NCBI GenBank assembly: GCA_910587445.1 | Contig: CAJULE010000005.1 | Span: forward strand, 1 to 64,000 | DNA: 64,000 bases | Source of the DNA: an uncultured Christensenellaceae bacterium | GTDB taxonomy: Bacteria; Bacillota; Clostridia; Christensenellales; Pumilibacteraceae | Direction: 5' to 3' | Shown here: positions 7,700 through 16,704 of the stretch, in pieces | How the letters are laid out: each line of letters starts with the position of its first letter | Position numbering within the stretch: position 1 is the first letter of the stretch | The notes under the pieces: model-generated | Told to the model about the DNA's origin: nothing | The model's input: the letters and a program-made list of their open reading frames with translations, nothing else | Databases searched by the model: none | Translations under genes and position numbers: made by a program

Positions 7700-9694
7700 T
7701 CAGTTCAGCGTCAATTTTTCTATGAACAGCAATTGTCCTTCTTGTGTTTTGGAAAGTATGTTGGTTTTAAATGTTTCGCTTGCGCACAGTTCTGCGGAAA
7801 TAGTTTTCGCCGTATCGATAACGGACTTGTCCACTGTCGTGAAAAATGAATCACCATGTTGTCTTGTTCCGAGGAAATCACCGGCGCCGCGCATTTTGAA
7901 ATCATATTCCGCAAGAGCAAAGCCGTCTCGACAGGAAATAAAGTATTCAATTCGCTCTCTTATCTTTTCCGAGTCCATTAAGTCGGATAAAAGAAAACAA
8001 TAGCTGTCCAATGAGCCGCGTCCTACTCTTCCGCGCATTTGATGGAGTTGGCTCAGACCGTATCTTTCTGCGTTGAAAATAATTATGCTTGTGGCATTCG
8101 GTACGTCTATTCCGACTTCGATAATAGACGTGGTGACAAGCGCCCGTGTATTTCCTATGGAAAATTCGTGCATTGCTTTGGCTTTTTCTTCGTCCGACAT
8201 TTGACCGTGCAGAATCCCTGTGTAGGGTTTTAATGCGGAATTTTGCAATTTTTTGTACAAGCTTTTGACCGATATAAGTTCTTCGTCGTCTATGCGCGGG
8301 CAAACAATGTATGTCTGCTCTCCCACTCGCGCTTTGTCAAGGACGTATTTCAGCATATCGTTTGTTTTGTTTTGCGGGACAAAACGTGTAAACGTATCGG
8401 CTTTTTGTTTCGGAAGTGTACGGATTGCACTTTCGTCGAGATCACCGTATAGAGTCAGAGCAAGTGTTCGGGGTATCGGCGTTGCTGTCATTACGAGATA
8501 ATCGGCGCTGTGCGCTTTATTTTCCAACATTCCGCGTTGTTTTACGCCGAAGCGTTGTTGTTCGTCTGTTATTATCAACGACAGATTTTTAAAAAGTACG
8601 TCGTCTTGAATAAGCGCATGAGTTCCGATAATGACGAGTGAATCTCCGCTACTTATCTGTTCGAGAATTTCGCGGCGTTTGGACGGCGTTGCCGACGAGC
8701 TCAAAAACACGGGCAAAATCCCGTATGGCTCAAACAGCTTACGCGCATTGTCGAAATGCTGCTTTGCGAGAATTTCCGTCGGACTCATCAACACGCTTTG
8801 AAGACCGCTCATTGCGGCATATAGCATTGCGGATAAAGCCACAATCGTCTTTCCGCATCCCACATCGCCTTGCAAAAGTCTGTTCATTTTTTTCGGAGAA
8901 TTCAAATCGGAAAGAATTTCGTTAATCGCTTTTGATTGATCGTCCGAAAGTGTGAATGGCAATTTTTCTATAAACTCTTTCAGACGGGCGGAATTGTCCT
9001 TATAAGCATGGCGTTTGCTGCCGCTTTGCTTCAGTATGGAGTATAATGCTATATTGCAACTTAAATTTTCTATGGCTATGCTGTTGTGTGCCTTATTCAG
9101 CAGCTCGTTGTTTGGCGGTCTATGAATACACCTGAACGCCTTATTCAGCTCCATAAGACCGAACTTGACCTTTATACTCTCGTCAAGATAACTGCTTATG
9201 CGCACATTGTCGAGTACTGTGTCTATGGCATTCATGAACACGCTTGACGGGACACCTTTTATCGGGCGGTAAAGCGGATATATAGAGGGCATATTATCCG
9301 TATGTGCGATCAGAGTTGGATTGCTTACACTTAGTTTTTTACCGTATCGCTCGACTTTGCCGTATACATAGCAACGCTTTCCTACGGGAAGCGTATTTTT
9401 AAGATACTTACGGTTGAACCAACCGCATTCGAACTCTTCTCCGCCCTCGGCTTTGAATATAGCTGTAGCAAGAAAAAGTCCTTTACGGATATATTTTACT
9501 TTGGGAATCTCGGCAACCGTTCCGAAGAGGACGACGTGTTCCTGCCCTACGCTACGACTCGGCAATGATATTGTCTTCAGATCGACGTAATCATAAGGAA
9601 AAACGGTGAGCAAGTCATCTACGCTTGCTATGCCGTTTTCTTTTAAGCTGTTTATTCTTTTTGATCCCAGCCCCTTGATTTCGTCGAGTTCCAT
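7700..9694 (-). CDS. recG: ATP-dependent DNA helicase RecG
   Basis: Branch-migrating superfamily 2 helicase that remodels stalled replication forks and recombination intermediates. It has an N-terminal wedge/OB region (to about residue 240), Walker A GDVGCGKTIVAL, the DEQQ box ITDEQQRFG, motif III MTATPIPRTLAL, and motif VI QLHQMRGRVGRG. Its 664 aa match the family. AAGGA precedes the ATG by about 6 bases, just after the terminator of the yloV-type gene. The yloU-yloV-recG order is conserved in Bacillota. Confidence 0.97.
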   Translation of the reverse strand: MELDEIKGLGSKRINSLKENGIASVDDLLTVFPYDYVDLKTISLPSRSVGQEHVVLFGTVAEIPKVKYIRKGLFLATAIFKAEGGEEFECGWFNRKYLKNTLPVGKRCYVYGKVERYGKKLSVSNPTLIAHTDNMPSIYPLYRPIKGVPSSVFMNAIDTVLDNVRISSYLDESIKVKFGLMELNKAFRCIHRPPNNELLNKAHNSIAIENLSCNIALYSILKQSGSKRHAYKDNSARLKEFIEKLPFTLSDDQSKAINEILSDLNSPKKMNRLLQGDVGCGKTIVALSAMLYAAMSGLQSVLMSPTEILAKQHFDNARKLFEPYGILPVFLSSSATPSKRREILEQISSGDSLVIIGTHALIQDDVLFKNLSLIITDEQQRFGVKQRGMLENKAHSADYLVMTATPIPRTLALTLYGDLDESAIRTLPKQKADTFTRFVPQNKTNDMLKYVLDKARVGEQTYIVCPRIDDEELISVKSLYKKLQNSALKPYTGILHGQMSDEEKAKAMHEFSIGNTRALVTTSIIEVGIDVPNATSIIIFNAERYGLSQLHQMRGRVGRGSLDSYCFLLSDLMDSEKIRERIEYFISCRDGFALAEYDFKMRGAGDFLGTRQHGDSFFTTVDKSVIDTAKTISAELCASETFKTNILSKTQEGQLLFIEKLTLN

Positions 9695-9707
9695 TGTAGT
9701 TCCTTAT

Positions 9708-9737
9708 AAAAAAACAGAGGGCAGCTTTCTGCCCTCT
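9708..9737 (-). terminator. rho-independent terminator after the FakA/YloV gene
   Basis: The perfect stem AGAGGGCAG/CTGCCCTCT with a 4-nt loop is followed after one base by seven T residues on the minus strand. It lies 12 bp beyond the stop codon and just before recG. recG is therefore expressed by read-through or from a promoter I do not see. Confidence 0.9.
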
Positions 9738-9748
9738 ATCATATTTCG

Positions 9749-11383
9749 CTATTCGAGAGACACTATATAGTAGTAAAGCGGCTGACCTCCGAAGTGAATG
9801 TCTACGTCACACTTTTTGTACTTATCCGTCAGATCCTGCGCAATCGCATTCGCCTCCTCTTCGGTAACGGAATCGCCGAAATAGAGAGTGATATTGCTCA
9901 CGTCGTTGTCCATCATTTTGTCTACGAGGTCTTTCGTAACCTTTTCAACCTTTTCGCCTTTTGCGACGATGGACTTCGAGTCTATACCGATTATGTCGCC
10001 TTCCTTAAGCTTAAAGTTGTCTATCTGCGTGCTTCTTACGGCATAAGTTACGAGACCTGCCTTGATAGTCGAGATAGCTTCGTTCATGTTCGACTCGTTA
10101 TTTTCTACAGTATCTTCGGGATTGAATGCAAGGACGGCGGAAAGCCCCTGCGGGATATTCTTTGTAGGAATTATGTGTATATTGCGCTTGCTGAGTGCTT
10201 TGGCTTGTTCTGCCGCAAGAATGATATTCTTATTGTTCGGCAATACGAAAACATCTTTTGCGGCGATGGAATCACAAGCCTTTGCTATGTCCTCCGCGCT
10301 CGGATTCATTGTTTGCCCGCCTTCTATGATTTTGTCGACAAGCAGGTCCTTGAATATGCTTGTCAAGCCCTCGCCGGCACATACGGAAACCAAGCCGTAT
10401 GATTTAAGCTCTTCTTTTTTCTGTCCTATAAGCGCACGGTTTTGCTCGAGCATATTTTCAATCTTAATTCTATCGATTTCGCCGAGTTCGAGACAGTATG
10501 CGAGAACCGTGCCGGGCTCGTTCGAGTGCACGTGGACTTTTACCATATTAAGATCGCCGATTACCAAAACGCAGTCGCCTATCGTCATAAGGTTTTCGCG
10601 AAGTCTGTCTATATCCGCTTCCGTAGTCTTTTTATGGAGATTGATTATAAACAGCTCGTTGCAATATGCAAATTCGATTTCGGCAAGATCGTTATAATCG
10701 AAATGCGCTTGTTCGTCGTACTGGTTGTTTACTTGAATGGAATCGTCGAAAGCGATGTTCGCGTCTTCTTTTCCGGCAAGAAGATGCTGGAAACCTTGGA
10801 ATATTATAAGCAAGCCCCTGCCGCCCGCGTCTACGACGCCTGCCTTTTTCAGAACGGGCAAAAGCTCGGGCGTGAGTTTAAGCGCTTCCTCGCCCGCTTC
10901 TATTACGCTTTGCAGAAAGTCGACGACTTCCATGCTTTTCTTGGTTATTTTCATAGCGTGCTCGCTCATAATGCGAACAACTGTCAAAATAGTTCCTTCT
11001 TTCGGTTTTGTCACCGCTTTGTATGCAATCTCGGTGCCTGCCGACATTGCTTTTGCGAGATTCTTAGCCGTTATTTCCGACGATTGGGAAAGCACCGTGG
11101 ACATTCCCTTCAATATCTGACTTAAGATTACGCCGCTGTTACCGCGAGCGCCTCTCAGTGCGCCTTTTGATAGAGCATTACAAAGAGCATCTATATTATT
11201 GCTTGGACAATTGCTTACTTCTTTTGCCGCCGACAGCATTGTGAGCGACATATTGGTACCCGTGTCTCCGTCCGGTACGGGAAAAACATTCAAAGAATCG
11301 ACGTGTTGTTTATTTATATCCAACAGCTTTGCGCCGTTTAAAATCATCTTACGGAAAGTAGCTCCGTTAATAGACTTTTGCAT
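9749..11383 (-). CDS. fakA: DAK-domain fatty acid kinase subunit A-like protein (YloV family)
   Basis: YloV/FakA proteins supply the ATP-binding subunit that phosphorylates fatty acids held by a FakB (DegV) partner. The N-terminal DAK-type domain (about residues 1-200) has the Mg/ATP motif PVPDGDTGTNMS, GARGNSGVILSQ and DAGGRGLLIIF. The middle and C-terminal parts match the YloV layout, and 544 aa is typical. An upstream Asp23 gene forms the conserved yloU-yloV pair. GGAGG lies 6 bases before the ATG. No FakB gene is in the window, so the substrate is inferred. Confidence 0.88.
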   Translation of the reverse strand: MQKSINGATFRKMILNGAKLLDINKQHVDSLNVFPVPDGDTGTNMSLTMLSAAKEVSNCPSNNIDALCNALSKGALRGARGNSGVILSQILKGMSTVLSQSSEITAKNLAKAMSAGTEIAYKAVTKPKEGTILTVVRIMSEHAMKITKKSMEVVDFLQSVIEAGEEALKLTPELLPVLKKAGVVDAGGRGLLIIFQGFQHLLAGKEDANIAFDDSIQVNNQYDEQAHFDYNDLAEIEFAYCNELFIINLHKKTTEADIDRLRENLMTIGDCVLVIGDLNMVKVHVHSNEPGTVLAYCLELGEIDRIKIENMLEQNRALIGQKKEELKSYGLVSVCAGEGLTSIFKDLLVDKIIEGGQTMNPSAEDIAKACDSIAAKDVFVLPNNKNIILAAEQAKALSKRNIHIIPTKNIPQGLSAVLAFNPEDTVENNESNMNEAISTIKAGLVTYAVRSTQIDNFKLKEGDIIGIDSKSIVAKGEKVEKVTKDLVDKMMDNDVSNITLYFGDSVTEEEANAIAQDLTDKYKKCDVDIHFGGQPLYYYIVSLE

Positions 11384-11423
11384 AATATCCTCCGGTTATG
11401 CTTTTGCTTGGGATGATGGTCTA

Positions 11424-11774
11424 TTATACTTTTACACCCATAACATTTACATTGACAGTGTCGACCACCATGCCGGTAAAATTCTCAACATCATATTTGA
11501 CAGCTTTCTTCAAAGAGGTCGCAACAGCGTCGATTGACACTCCGTACTTTATTATAACATATAGGTCTATGAATATCCTATCGCCGTTTGTCATTACTCG
11601 GACGCCTTTGGATATACGTTGCTTTTTTAATAAATCGGCTATGTTATCTGAAAATCTCTTTGAAATCAAGTTGACAATACCATAACATTCGAGAGCCGTG
11701 TAACCCGCTACCTGCGCAATAGCCTCTTCGGTTATTGTTATTCTGCCGTACGCATTGGCGGTATTAACACTCAT
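11424..11774 (-). CDS. Asp23/Gls24 family envelope stress protein (YloU-like)
   Basis: A 116-aa Asp23 domain protein. Typical elements are GRITITEEAIAQVAGYTALE near the N-terminus, a VRV...RIFIDLYVIIKYG strand pair, and the closing VDTVNVNVMGVKV. Family members sit at the membrane and are linked to envelope homeostasis; the molecular role is unclear. It is paired with the YloV-type gene and divergent from rpmB, as in other Bacillota. AAGGAG lies 5 bases before the ATG. A second Asp23 paralogue lies beside nusB. Confidence 0.93.
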   Translation of the reverse strand: MSVNTANAYGRITITEEAIAQVAGYTALECYGIVNLISKRFSDNIADLLKKQRISKGVRVMTNGDRIFIDLYVIIKYGVSIDAVATSLKKAVKYDVENFTGMVVDTVNVNVMGVKV

Positions 11775-11809
11775 TGATACTCCTTATAATATATGTTTGG
11801 TATATACTT

Positions 11810-11838
11810 ATTTTAACCTATTAGACGGGATTATGCAA
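11810..11838 (-). promoter_or_regulatory. promoter of the yloU-yloV unit
   Basis: TTGCAT (11833-11838), a 17-bp spacer and TAAAAT (11810-11815) on the minus strand, about 36 bp upstream of the start codon. It fires away from the rpmB promoter. Confidence 0.6.
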
Positions 11839-11898
11839 GAGATTTGCAAAGGGTTTTCAAAAAAAACTTAAAAAAAGCTCTTAAACGCGTGATTTTGC

Positions 11899-11927
11899 TT
11901 GATTTTCTCATTGATTTGTGGTATAGT
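11899..11927 (+). promoter_or_regulatory. promoter of rpmB
   Basis: TTGATT (11899-11904), a 17-bp spacer and TATAGT (11922-11927), followed about 35 bp later by the rpmB ATG. It is the only plus-strand promoter I assign in the window. Confidence 0.7.
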
Positions 11928-11962
11928 GTCATAGGTTAAGCAATCCTTTGGAGGTGTTAAGA

Positions 11963-12157
11963 ATGAGCAGAGTTTGCGTTATATGCGGTAAAGGCGGCAG
12001 CGACAGAGCTTGCGGTGGCAACAATGTCAGCCATTCCAATAGACGGACAAGACGTACTTTCGGAGTCAACGTGCACAAGGTAAAAGTCGAAATCGACGGT
12101 GTGGCGTCCAAGCAGTATGTTTGCACGAAATGCTTGCGTTCTCAGAAGAATGCATAA
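11963..12157 (+). CDS. rpmB: 50S ribosomal protein L28, zinc-ribbon (C+) form
   Basis: A 64-aa L28 with the basic NNVSHSNRRTRRTFG core. Paired CxxC motifs C5/C8 and C54/C57 make it the zinc-binding form. Bacteria that carry both forms often replace it with a cysteine-free paralogue under zinc starvation. The ATG at 11963 has GGAGGTG upstream; an in-frame TTG five codons earlier overlaps that site and is rejected. It is the only plus-strand gene and ends in its own terminator. Confidence 0.97.
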   Translation: MSRVCVICGKGGSDRACGGNNVSHSNRRTRRTFGVNVHKVKVEIDGVASKQYVCTKCLRSQKNA

Positions 12158-12180
12158 GTTCTCATAAAATGACGGTAACG

Positions 12181-12209
12181 AAAAGCGTCGCATTGATTGC
12201 GGCGCTTTT
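12181..12209. terminator. bidirectional terminator between rpmB and the lipoprotein gene
   Basis: A 12-bp stem AAAAGCGTCGCA/TGCGGCGCTTTT with one wobble pair and a TTGAT loop. It has a T-rich end on the plus strand and matching T residues on the minus strand, so it can serve both convergent genes. Confidence 0.75.
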
Positions 12210-12232
12210 ACTATGCCCTTTCGACTATTCCG

Positions 12233-13609
12233 TCACTCGGTGTCAGCTTTTTTTGTAAGCACACAGCTTCCTATAGTTTTGCCCGTAAGCAGTTTTTTGA
12301 TTTCTTTATCGTTCACTTCTATGCCGCTTTCCGTCAATTCGAGTGTTCCGTTGTCGCCTTCGAGGATGTAGATGTTTTCTTCGGCAGCGGATTTCGACCA
12401 TTTGACGGATAGCACTTCCGCTTCCGAATTGTTGTTATATATAGTAAAATTATTATCTTTATCTATTACTATTGTGTACTCTCCCGTTTTTGATGTGTAA
12501 GCGTATGTGCCTATTATCGGGTCGAGGACCTCGGGCGTTTCCGGTTCTTCCGGCTGTTTGTATGCGGCAATCAGTTCGATGTTTTCATTATCCGACAAAT
12601 CAAACATGATGTCGCAAATCGAACTGTAAATTATGTCACCGTATTGCCAACCTATAAAATTTTCGTCATTCGGCATGGGAAGAGATAATTCGGAAGATAT
12701 TATGTAATTGTCGCCGATATAATTATGCAAAGTAATGCTCTCGAAAGCGCCCTCGCCGAAAGCTATGACGACTTTGTGTATGTCCGACGGGTATATAAAC
12801 ACCGTTTGCGTGTCCGTGCTCACCGCCGATGTCGCAAGCTCGTCGGAAAAGGCAGAAAAACCGTCTCCGAGCACTATCGTATTGTTTTCGTATAAAACGG
12901 TCACGCGGGCATAAATATTTCGTTCGCTTATTCGGTATCCGTCTATGAGTATTCCATCGCTGCGCACGATTTCTTTCGAAATTATTGTAGATTTGATTCT
13001 TTCCTGCGGTTCGATAAGTATTTCGACCAATTCCGAATTCTCGTCGTCTGCGAAATAGAGAAAATCATTATCGTATTTCCACGTAAATTCGGCTACGGCA
13101 AAAGATATTGCGCCGTTTTCACTTGCAGAGAGCGTATCAACACTGCCGTCGTCGTTGAAACGATAGCGCACATCGCCGTCAGTCCACAGAGTTTTCCCGA
13201 TACTGTCTGTCAATGGAGTTTGTGTAGGAGGCGGATCTTCTTCCGTCGGCGGCGTCGGATCGACGACGGGCGGAATTTCAGGCTCCGTGACAGGAGGCTG
13301 TTCGGGCTGCTCGCTCGGCGGATTGGGTGTTTCGGGATCCGTTGTCGGAGGCGCTTCGGGCTCTTCCGTAGGCGGATTTTCGGGTTCTTCTTTCGGCGGA
13401 TTTTCGGGTTCCGACGGCGGTTGCGGCGTCGGAATTTCGGGCGGGTCACTGCTGTCTGGCGGCGTTGCGGACGGAGAATCCGACGGTGTCGTGATCGGCG
13501 GAATCGTGTTGCCTACGCTGTTATCGCCGCAAGCGACTAATGCACAGCAAAAAACAGACAGCATCAAAAATACTGCCAACGCAATAAACAGATGATGTTT
13601 TCTCATCAT
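12233..13609 (-). CDS. putative lipoprotein with proline-rich tether
   Basis: I do not recognise a specific family. The N-terminus is a lipoprotein signal peptide: basic MRKHH, a hydrophobic core, and lipobox LVAC with Cys27. Residues ~37-135 are a Pro/Glu/Thr tether made of degenerate units such as EEPENPPT. After it comes a beta-rich domain. A segment near residues 295-355 (FIGWQYGDIIY...IELIAAYK) resembles the Listeria/InlB-type beta repeat, then a short C-terminal domain follows. Two adjacent ATGs follow AAGGAG; the second has better spacing. It begins 7 bp after recN, so it is probably the operon's last gene. Surface display is likely; the function is unknown. Confidence 0.8.
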   Translation of the reverse strand: MMRKHHLFIALAVFLMLSVFCCALVACGDNSVGNTIPPITTPSDSPSATPPDSSDPPEIPTPQPPSEPENPPKEEPENPPTEEPEAPPTTDPETPNPPSEQPEQPPVTEPEIPPVVDPTPPTEEDPPPTQTPLTDSIGKTLWTDGDVRYRFNDDGSVDTLSASENGAISFAVAEFTWKYDNDFLYFADDENSELVEILIEPQERIKSTIISKEIVRSDGILIDGYRISERNIYARVTVLYENNTIVLGDGFSAFSDELATSAVSTDTQTVFIYPSDIHKVVIAFGEGAFESITLHNYIGDNYIISSELSLPMPNDENFIGWQYGDIIYSSICDIMFDLSDNENIELIAAYKQPEEPETPEVLDPIIGTYAYTSKTGEYTIVIDKDNNFTIYNNNSEAEVLSVKWSKSAAEENIYILEGDNGTLELTESGIEVNDKEIKKLLTGKTIGSCVLTKKADTE

Positions 13610-13616
13610 GGGCTCC

Positions 13617-15329
13617 TTAAGGTTTTTGTCGATAGTTTCCCTTAAAACTATTGCTCCAGTTTTTCATTTCCGAAGCATTTTCAATAGCCTGCTTGCTGAT
13701 CCCCTTACTTCCCGAAAGGCGCGATATCTCTTCTATCATCTCGCTTTCGTTAAGCAATTTAACGTCCGTATACGTTTCTCCGTTATGTATTTCCTTATTT
13801 ATATAAAAATGGGTGTCTGCCATGGCGGCAATCTGTGCGAGATGCGTCACACACAGGACTTGATGTCCGTATGCAATGCCCGCAAGCTTTTGCGCCACGA
13901 TCTGCCCTATTTTTCCGCTTATTCCCGTATCTATTTCGTCGAATATAAGCGTGCCGATATCGTCGGTACGGCTCGTTATGACTTTGAGTGCGAGCATAAA
14001 ACGCGACATTTCGCCACCGCTTATTATCTTTATAAGTGGCTTAAGAGGTTGTCCTATGTTCGGGCTTAAATAGAATTCGGGTTTATCGAACCCCGACGGC
14101 GAAAGCATATTTTCGCAAGTATCGGGACTCGGCAACTCGTTGAAAACAATTTCGAAACGGGAATTTTCCATGCCGAGTTCCGAAAGTTCGTTCATGATAG
14201 ATTCCGATAATTCGGTTGCGCATTTGCGGCGTATTTCCGACAATTCTGCGGACAGATCGTACAAACGGCGAACCGAGATTTCGCGCTGTTTGGAAAGTTT
14301 GTCGTATATTTCCGCGCAATTCTCCAGCTTGTCCAATCTTTCCCGAGCTTCGATCAGGTACTTGCTCATTTTGTCGTAGGAACCGTACTTTCTTTTAAGC
14401 GAAAGAATGGTGTCATAACGACGTTCGATTTTATCGATTTCGCGCTCGTCGAAATTCAGTTCGTCAAGCTCGCTTACGATTGTTTCCGATATGTCGTCCA
14501 CTTCTATTGCGACGCTGCTCAGGCGTTCGTAAAGTTCTGAAAATATCGGCTTGATATCCGATATGTCGGAAAGAGCTCTCACGGCTTCGGAAATTTTCGA
14601 TGAAGCCGACGAGCTTGCGTTGTCCTCGCTCAATGCATTTGCGGCTTCTCCGAGGGACTGAGCAATTTTTTCTCCGAAAGAAAACAACTTGCGTTTTGCG
14701 CCGATTTCTTCTTCTTCGTTCGCTTTCACGTGTGCATTTTCGATTTCTTCGATTTGATAACGCAGAATATCGATGTTTTTTTCGCGCTCGGAAAGATTGC
14801 CGAGTTCGTTCATTTGCGTTTTAATATGTAAATATTTTGAGTATTCTTCTCTGATGTTGTCAAAGATCTCCGCATTTTTGCTTGCCACGAAGTAGTCGAG
14901 TATACGTAAATGCTCGGAGGGTCTACTGAGAGATTGATACTCGTTTTGTCCGTATATGTCGACAAACGCAGACATAAGGGTTTTCAGCATGGACGTGGTG
15001 AAAGTCTTCCCGTTCACTCTGATGTCGTTTTTGCCGCTGTCATAGAATTTTCTGCTTACTATAAGCGTATCGTCCTCGTCCAGTCCCATTTCGATCATTT
15101 TGTTTTTTTGACTGTCCGTCACTTCGAATACGCCTTCCACATAACCGAGTTCCGCACCGTATCTCAAAAGAGTTTTATCGTATTTTGCGCCAAGTAAAAG
15201 CATAAGGCTGTCGACTATAATCGATTTGCCGGCGCCCGTTTCACCGCTTAAAATATTGAGACGCGGTCCGAATTCGAGCTCGAGCTCGGAAATCAACGCG
15301 ACGTTTTTTATATGCAATCTTCTAAGCAT
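13617..15329 (-). CDS. recN: DNA repair protein RecN
   Basis: SMC-like ATPase that acts early in double-strand-break repair. It has Walker A GETGAGKSIIVDSL in the N-terminal head, a long coiled coil from roughly residue 150 to 370, and the C-terminal head with ISGGEMSRFMLALK (signature) and LIFDEIDTGISG (Walker B). Length is 570 aa. It follows argR by 9 bp, the order typical of Bacillota. Its stop codon lies within the ribosome site of the lipoprotein gene. Confidence 0.97.
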   Translation of the reverse strand: MLRRLHIKNVALISELELEFGPRLNILSGETGAGKSIIVDSLMLLLGAKYDKTLLRYGAELGYVEGVFEVTDSQKNKMIEMGLDEDDTLIVSRKFYDSGKNDIRVNGKTFTTSMLKTLMSAFVDIYGQNEYQSLSRPSEHLRILDYFVASKNAEIFDNIREEYSKYLHIKTQMNELGNLSEREKNIDILRYQIEEIENAHVKANEEEEIGAKRKLFSFGEKIAQSLGEAANALSEDNASSSASSKISEAVRALSDISDIKPIFSELYERLSSVAIEVDDISETIVSELDELNFDEREIDKIERRYDTILSLKRKYGSYDKMSKYLIEARERLDKLENCAEIYDKLSKQREISVRRLYDLSAELSEIRRKCATELSESIMNELSELGMENSRFEIVFNELPSPDTCENMLSPSGFDKPEFYLSPNIGQPLKPLIKIISGGEMSRFMLALKVITSRTDDIGTLIFDEIDTGISGKIGQIVAQKLAGIAYGHQVLCVTHLAQIAAMADTHFYINKEIHNGETYTDVKLLNESEMIEEISRLSGSKGISKQAIENASEMKNWSNSFKGNYRQKP

Positions 15330-15338
15330 GAGAATTCC

Positions 15339-15791
15339 TCAATCTATAAGTTGGCGTAAAATATCGGTAATTTCGTCCGCGTCGTCCGCGCTTTTTACGA
15401 TTACCAGCACGGTGTCGTCTCCCGCGACACAACCGAGAATAGACGGATTGCTCAATCTGTCTACCATCATTCCCGCCATATTTGCGCTTCCCGGAATGGT
15501 TTTTATGACAATTAAATTGTTAGCCGCTTCTATGCTCAAAACGGAGTGTTTGAACAGATTTGATATCTTCGTGGAAACCGATGTGGCTTCGTCGCTGCTG
15601 TATGTATACTTTTGCTTATTTCCGTCTGTCGATACTTTGATTATTCCAAGCTCTTTTATATCGCGTGAAATGGTTGCTTGAGTAACTTTATAACCCGCAC
15701 GCCTCAAAAGAGTCGCAAGTTCTTCCTGCGTCTCAATCTCGCGCGTTTGCACGAGTTCGATCATTTTCATTTGTCGTATGCTTCTTCCCAT
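15339..15791 (-). CDS. argR: arginine repressor ArgR/AhrC
   Basis: Hexameric arginine-dependent repressor of arginine biosynthesis. The N-terminal winged helix includes TQEELATLLRRAGYKVTQA and the recognition element TISRDIKELG. The C-terminal oligomerisation and arginine-binding domain contains TIPGSANM and the GD motif in GCVAGDDTVLVI. Its 150 aa is typical. AGGAGA lies 7 bases before the ATG. No arginine genes are in the window, so its targets lie elsewhere. Confidence 0.96.
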   Translation of the reverse strand: MGRSIRQMKMIELVQTREIETQEELATLLRRAGYKVTQATISRDIKELGIIKVSTDGNKQKYTYSSDEATSVSTKISNLFKHSVLSIEAANNLIVIKTIPGSANMAGMMVDRLSNPSILGCVAGDDTVLVIVKSADDADEITDILRQLID

Positions 15792-15801
15792 GATCGATCT
15801 C

Positions 15802-16650
15802 CTATTTTGGCGTAACGCTCCATATGTTTAATTTCGAAAGGAGCTTTTCGTAAAAGTTGCTGTGATTCAGGCGTATAAAAGTCAGCTGTTTTTTCGCCGT
15901 CGTCACGGTAAGCTCTTCACCGGAATCGACTGTGCCTATAGATTGCCCGTCGGCGATTACAGCGCAGTTTTTTCCTGACGACAGAACCGTGATTTTTACT
16001 GTCGCTTCGTCGCTCACTATTATGGGACGGCTGTGAAGCGAATGTGAATTTATCGGCAAAATAGCCATTGCTTTTACATCGGGCGAAAGTACGCACCCGC
16101 CTGCCGACAATGAATATGCGGTGGAGCCCGTTGGGGTGCTTACGATAAATCCGTCGCAGTAATATTTGTCCGCAAGCTTGCCGTCGACAGATACGCTCAA
16201 GGCAATCATTCTGTCGGAAAAATCACGACTGAGGACTATTTCGTTCAGGGCATATCCGGAAATCTCTTTGCAGTTTACGCAAAGCAGACTGCGCTTTTCG
16301 GTCGAATACTCTTTCTCGGATAAAATGCGCGGAATTATGTTTAATGAATCGAGCTCTATTTCGGTCAAAAAACCGACGGTGCCGAGATTTATTCCGAGAA
16401 TCGCGATATCGAGACGAGCACAATAAGTAGCTATTCTCAAAATAGTTCCGTCGCCTCCGACTGTCAGCAATACGTCGAAAAGCTTTTCGTCGTTTTCGTC
16501 GAATGACGGGCACTCAAGCGAAATCGGAGATATGTCTTTGTGTAAATAGACATTATATCCTTCATGCATCAAAAGAGAAACAAGCCTCTTAGTTACGGCA
16601 AGATCGGTGTCTTTGATGCGATTGGTGTAAATGCCTATATTCTTTTTCAT
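15802..16650 (-). CDS. nadK: NAD kinase
   Basis: Phosphorylates NAD to NADP. Family motifs are all present: GGDGTILR (NAD/ATP-binding, catalytic Asp), LGTVGFL, and DGFIVSTPTGSTAYSLSAGG. From the ATG at 16650 it is 282 aa. An in-frame TTG five codons upstream overlaps a -10 box and is rejected. No Shine-Dalgarno sequence precedes the ATG, and a promoter places the likely transcript start at or next to it. It lies between dxs and argR, as in many Clostridia, but without the usual TlyA-type gene. Confidence 0.95.
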   Translation of the reverse strand: MKKNIGIYTNRIKDTDLAVTKRLVSLLMHEGYNVYLHKDISPISLECPSFDENDEKLFDVLLTVGGDGTILRIATYCARLDIAILGINLGTVGFLTEIELDSLNIIPRILSEKEYSTEKRSLLCVNCKEISGYALNEIVLSRDFSDRMIALSVSVDGKLADKYYCDGFIVSTPTGSTAYSLSAGGCVLSPDVKAMAILPINSHSLHSRPIIVSDEATVKITVLSSGKNCAVIADGQSIGTVDSGEELTVTTAKKQLTFIRLNHSNFYEKLLSKLNIWSVTPK

Positions 16651-16656
16651 GATATT

Positions 16657-16685
16657 ATTATACAATATTTAAAATAATTATTCAA
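16657..16685 (-). promoter_or_regulatory. promoter immediately upstream of nadK
   Basis: TTGAAT (16680-16685), a 17-bp spacer and TATAAT (16657-16662) on the minus strand. Only 6 bp separate the -10 box from the nadK ATG, so initiation here would yield a leaderless or near-leaderless mRNA. Confidence 0.65.
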
Positions 16686-16704
16686 CATAAATTCGCTATA
16701 AACT

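Noticed and set aside
13210..13480. CRISPR-like or tandem-repeat array
   Set aside because: The repetition is degenerate at the DNA level and follows protein-level units such as EEPENPPT. There are no constant repeats with unique spacers here or elsewhere in the window.
13210..13595. Arg- and Gly/Ser-rich frames opposite and within the lipoprotein tether
   Set aside because: They are other-frame readings of the repetitive Pro/Glu/Thr codons; the minus-strand frame alone has a signal peptide, lipobox and ribosome site.
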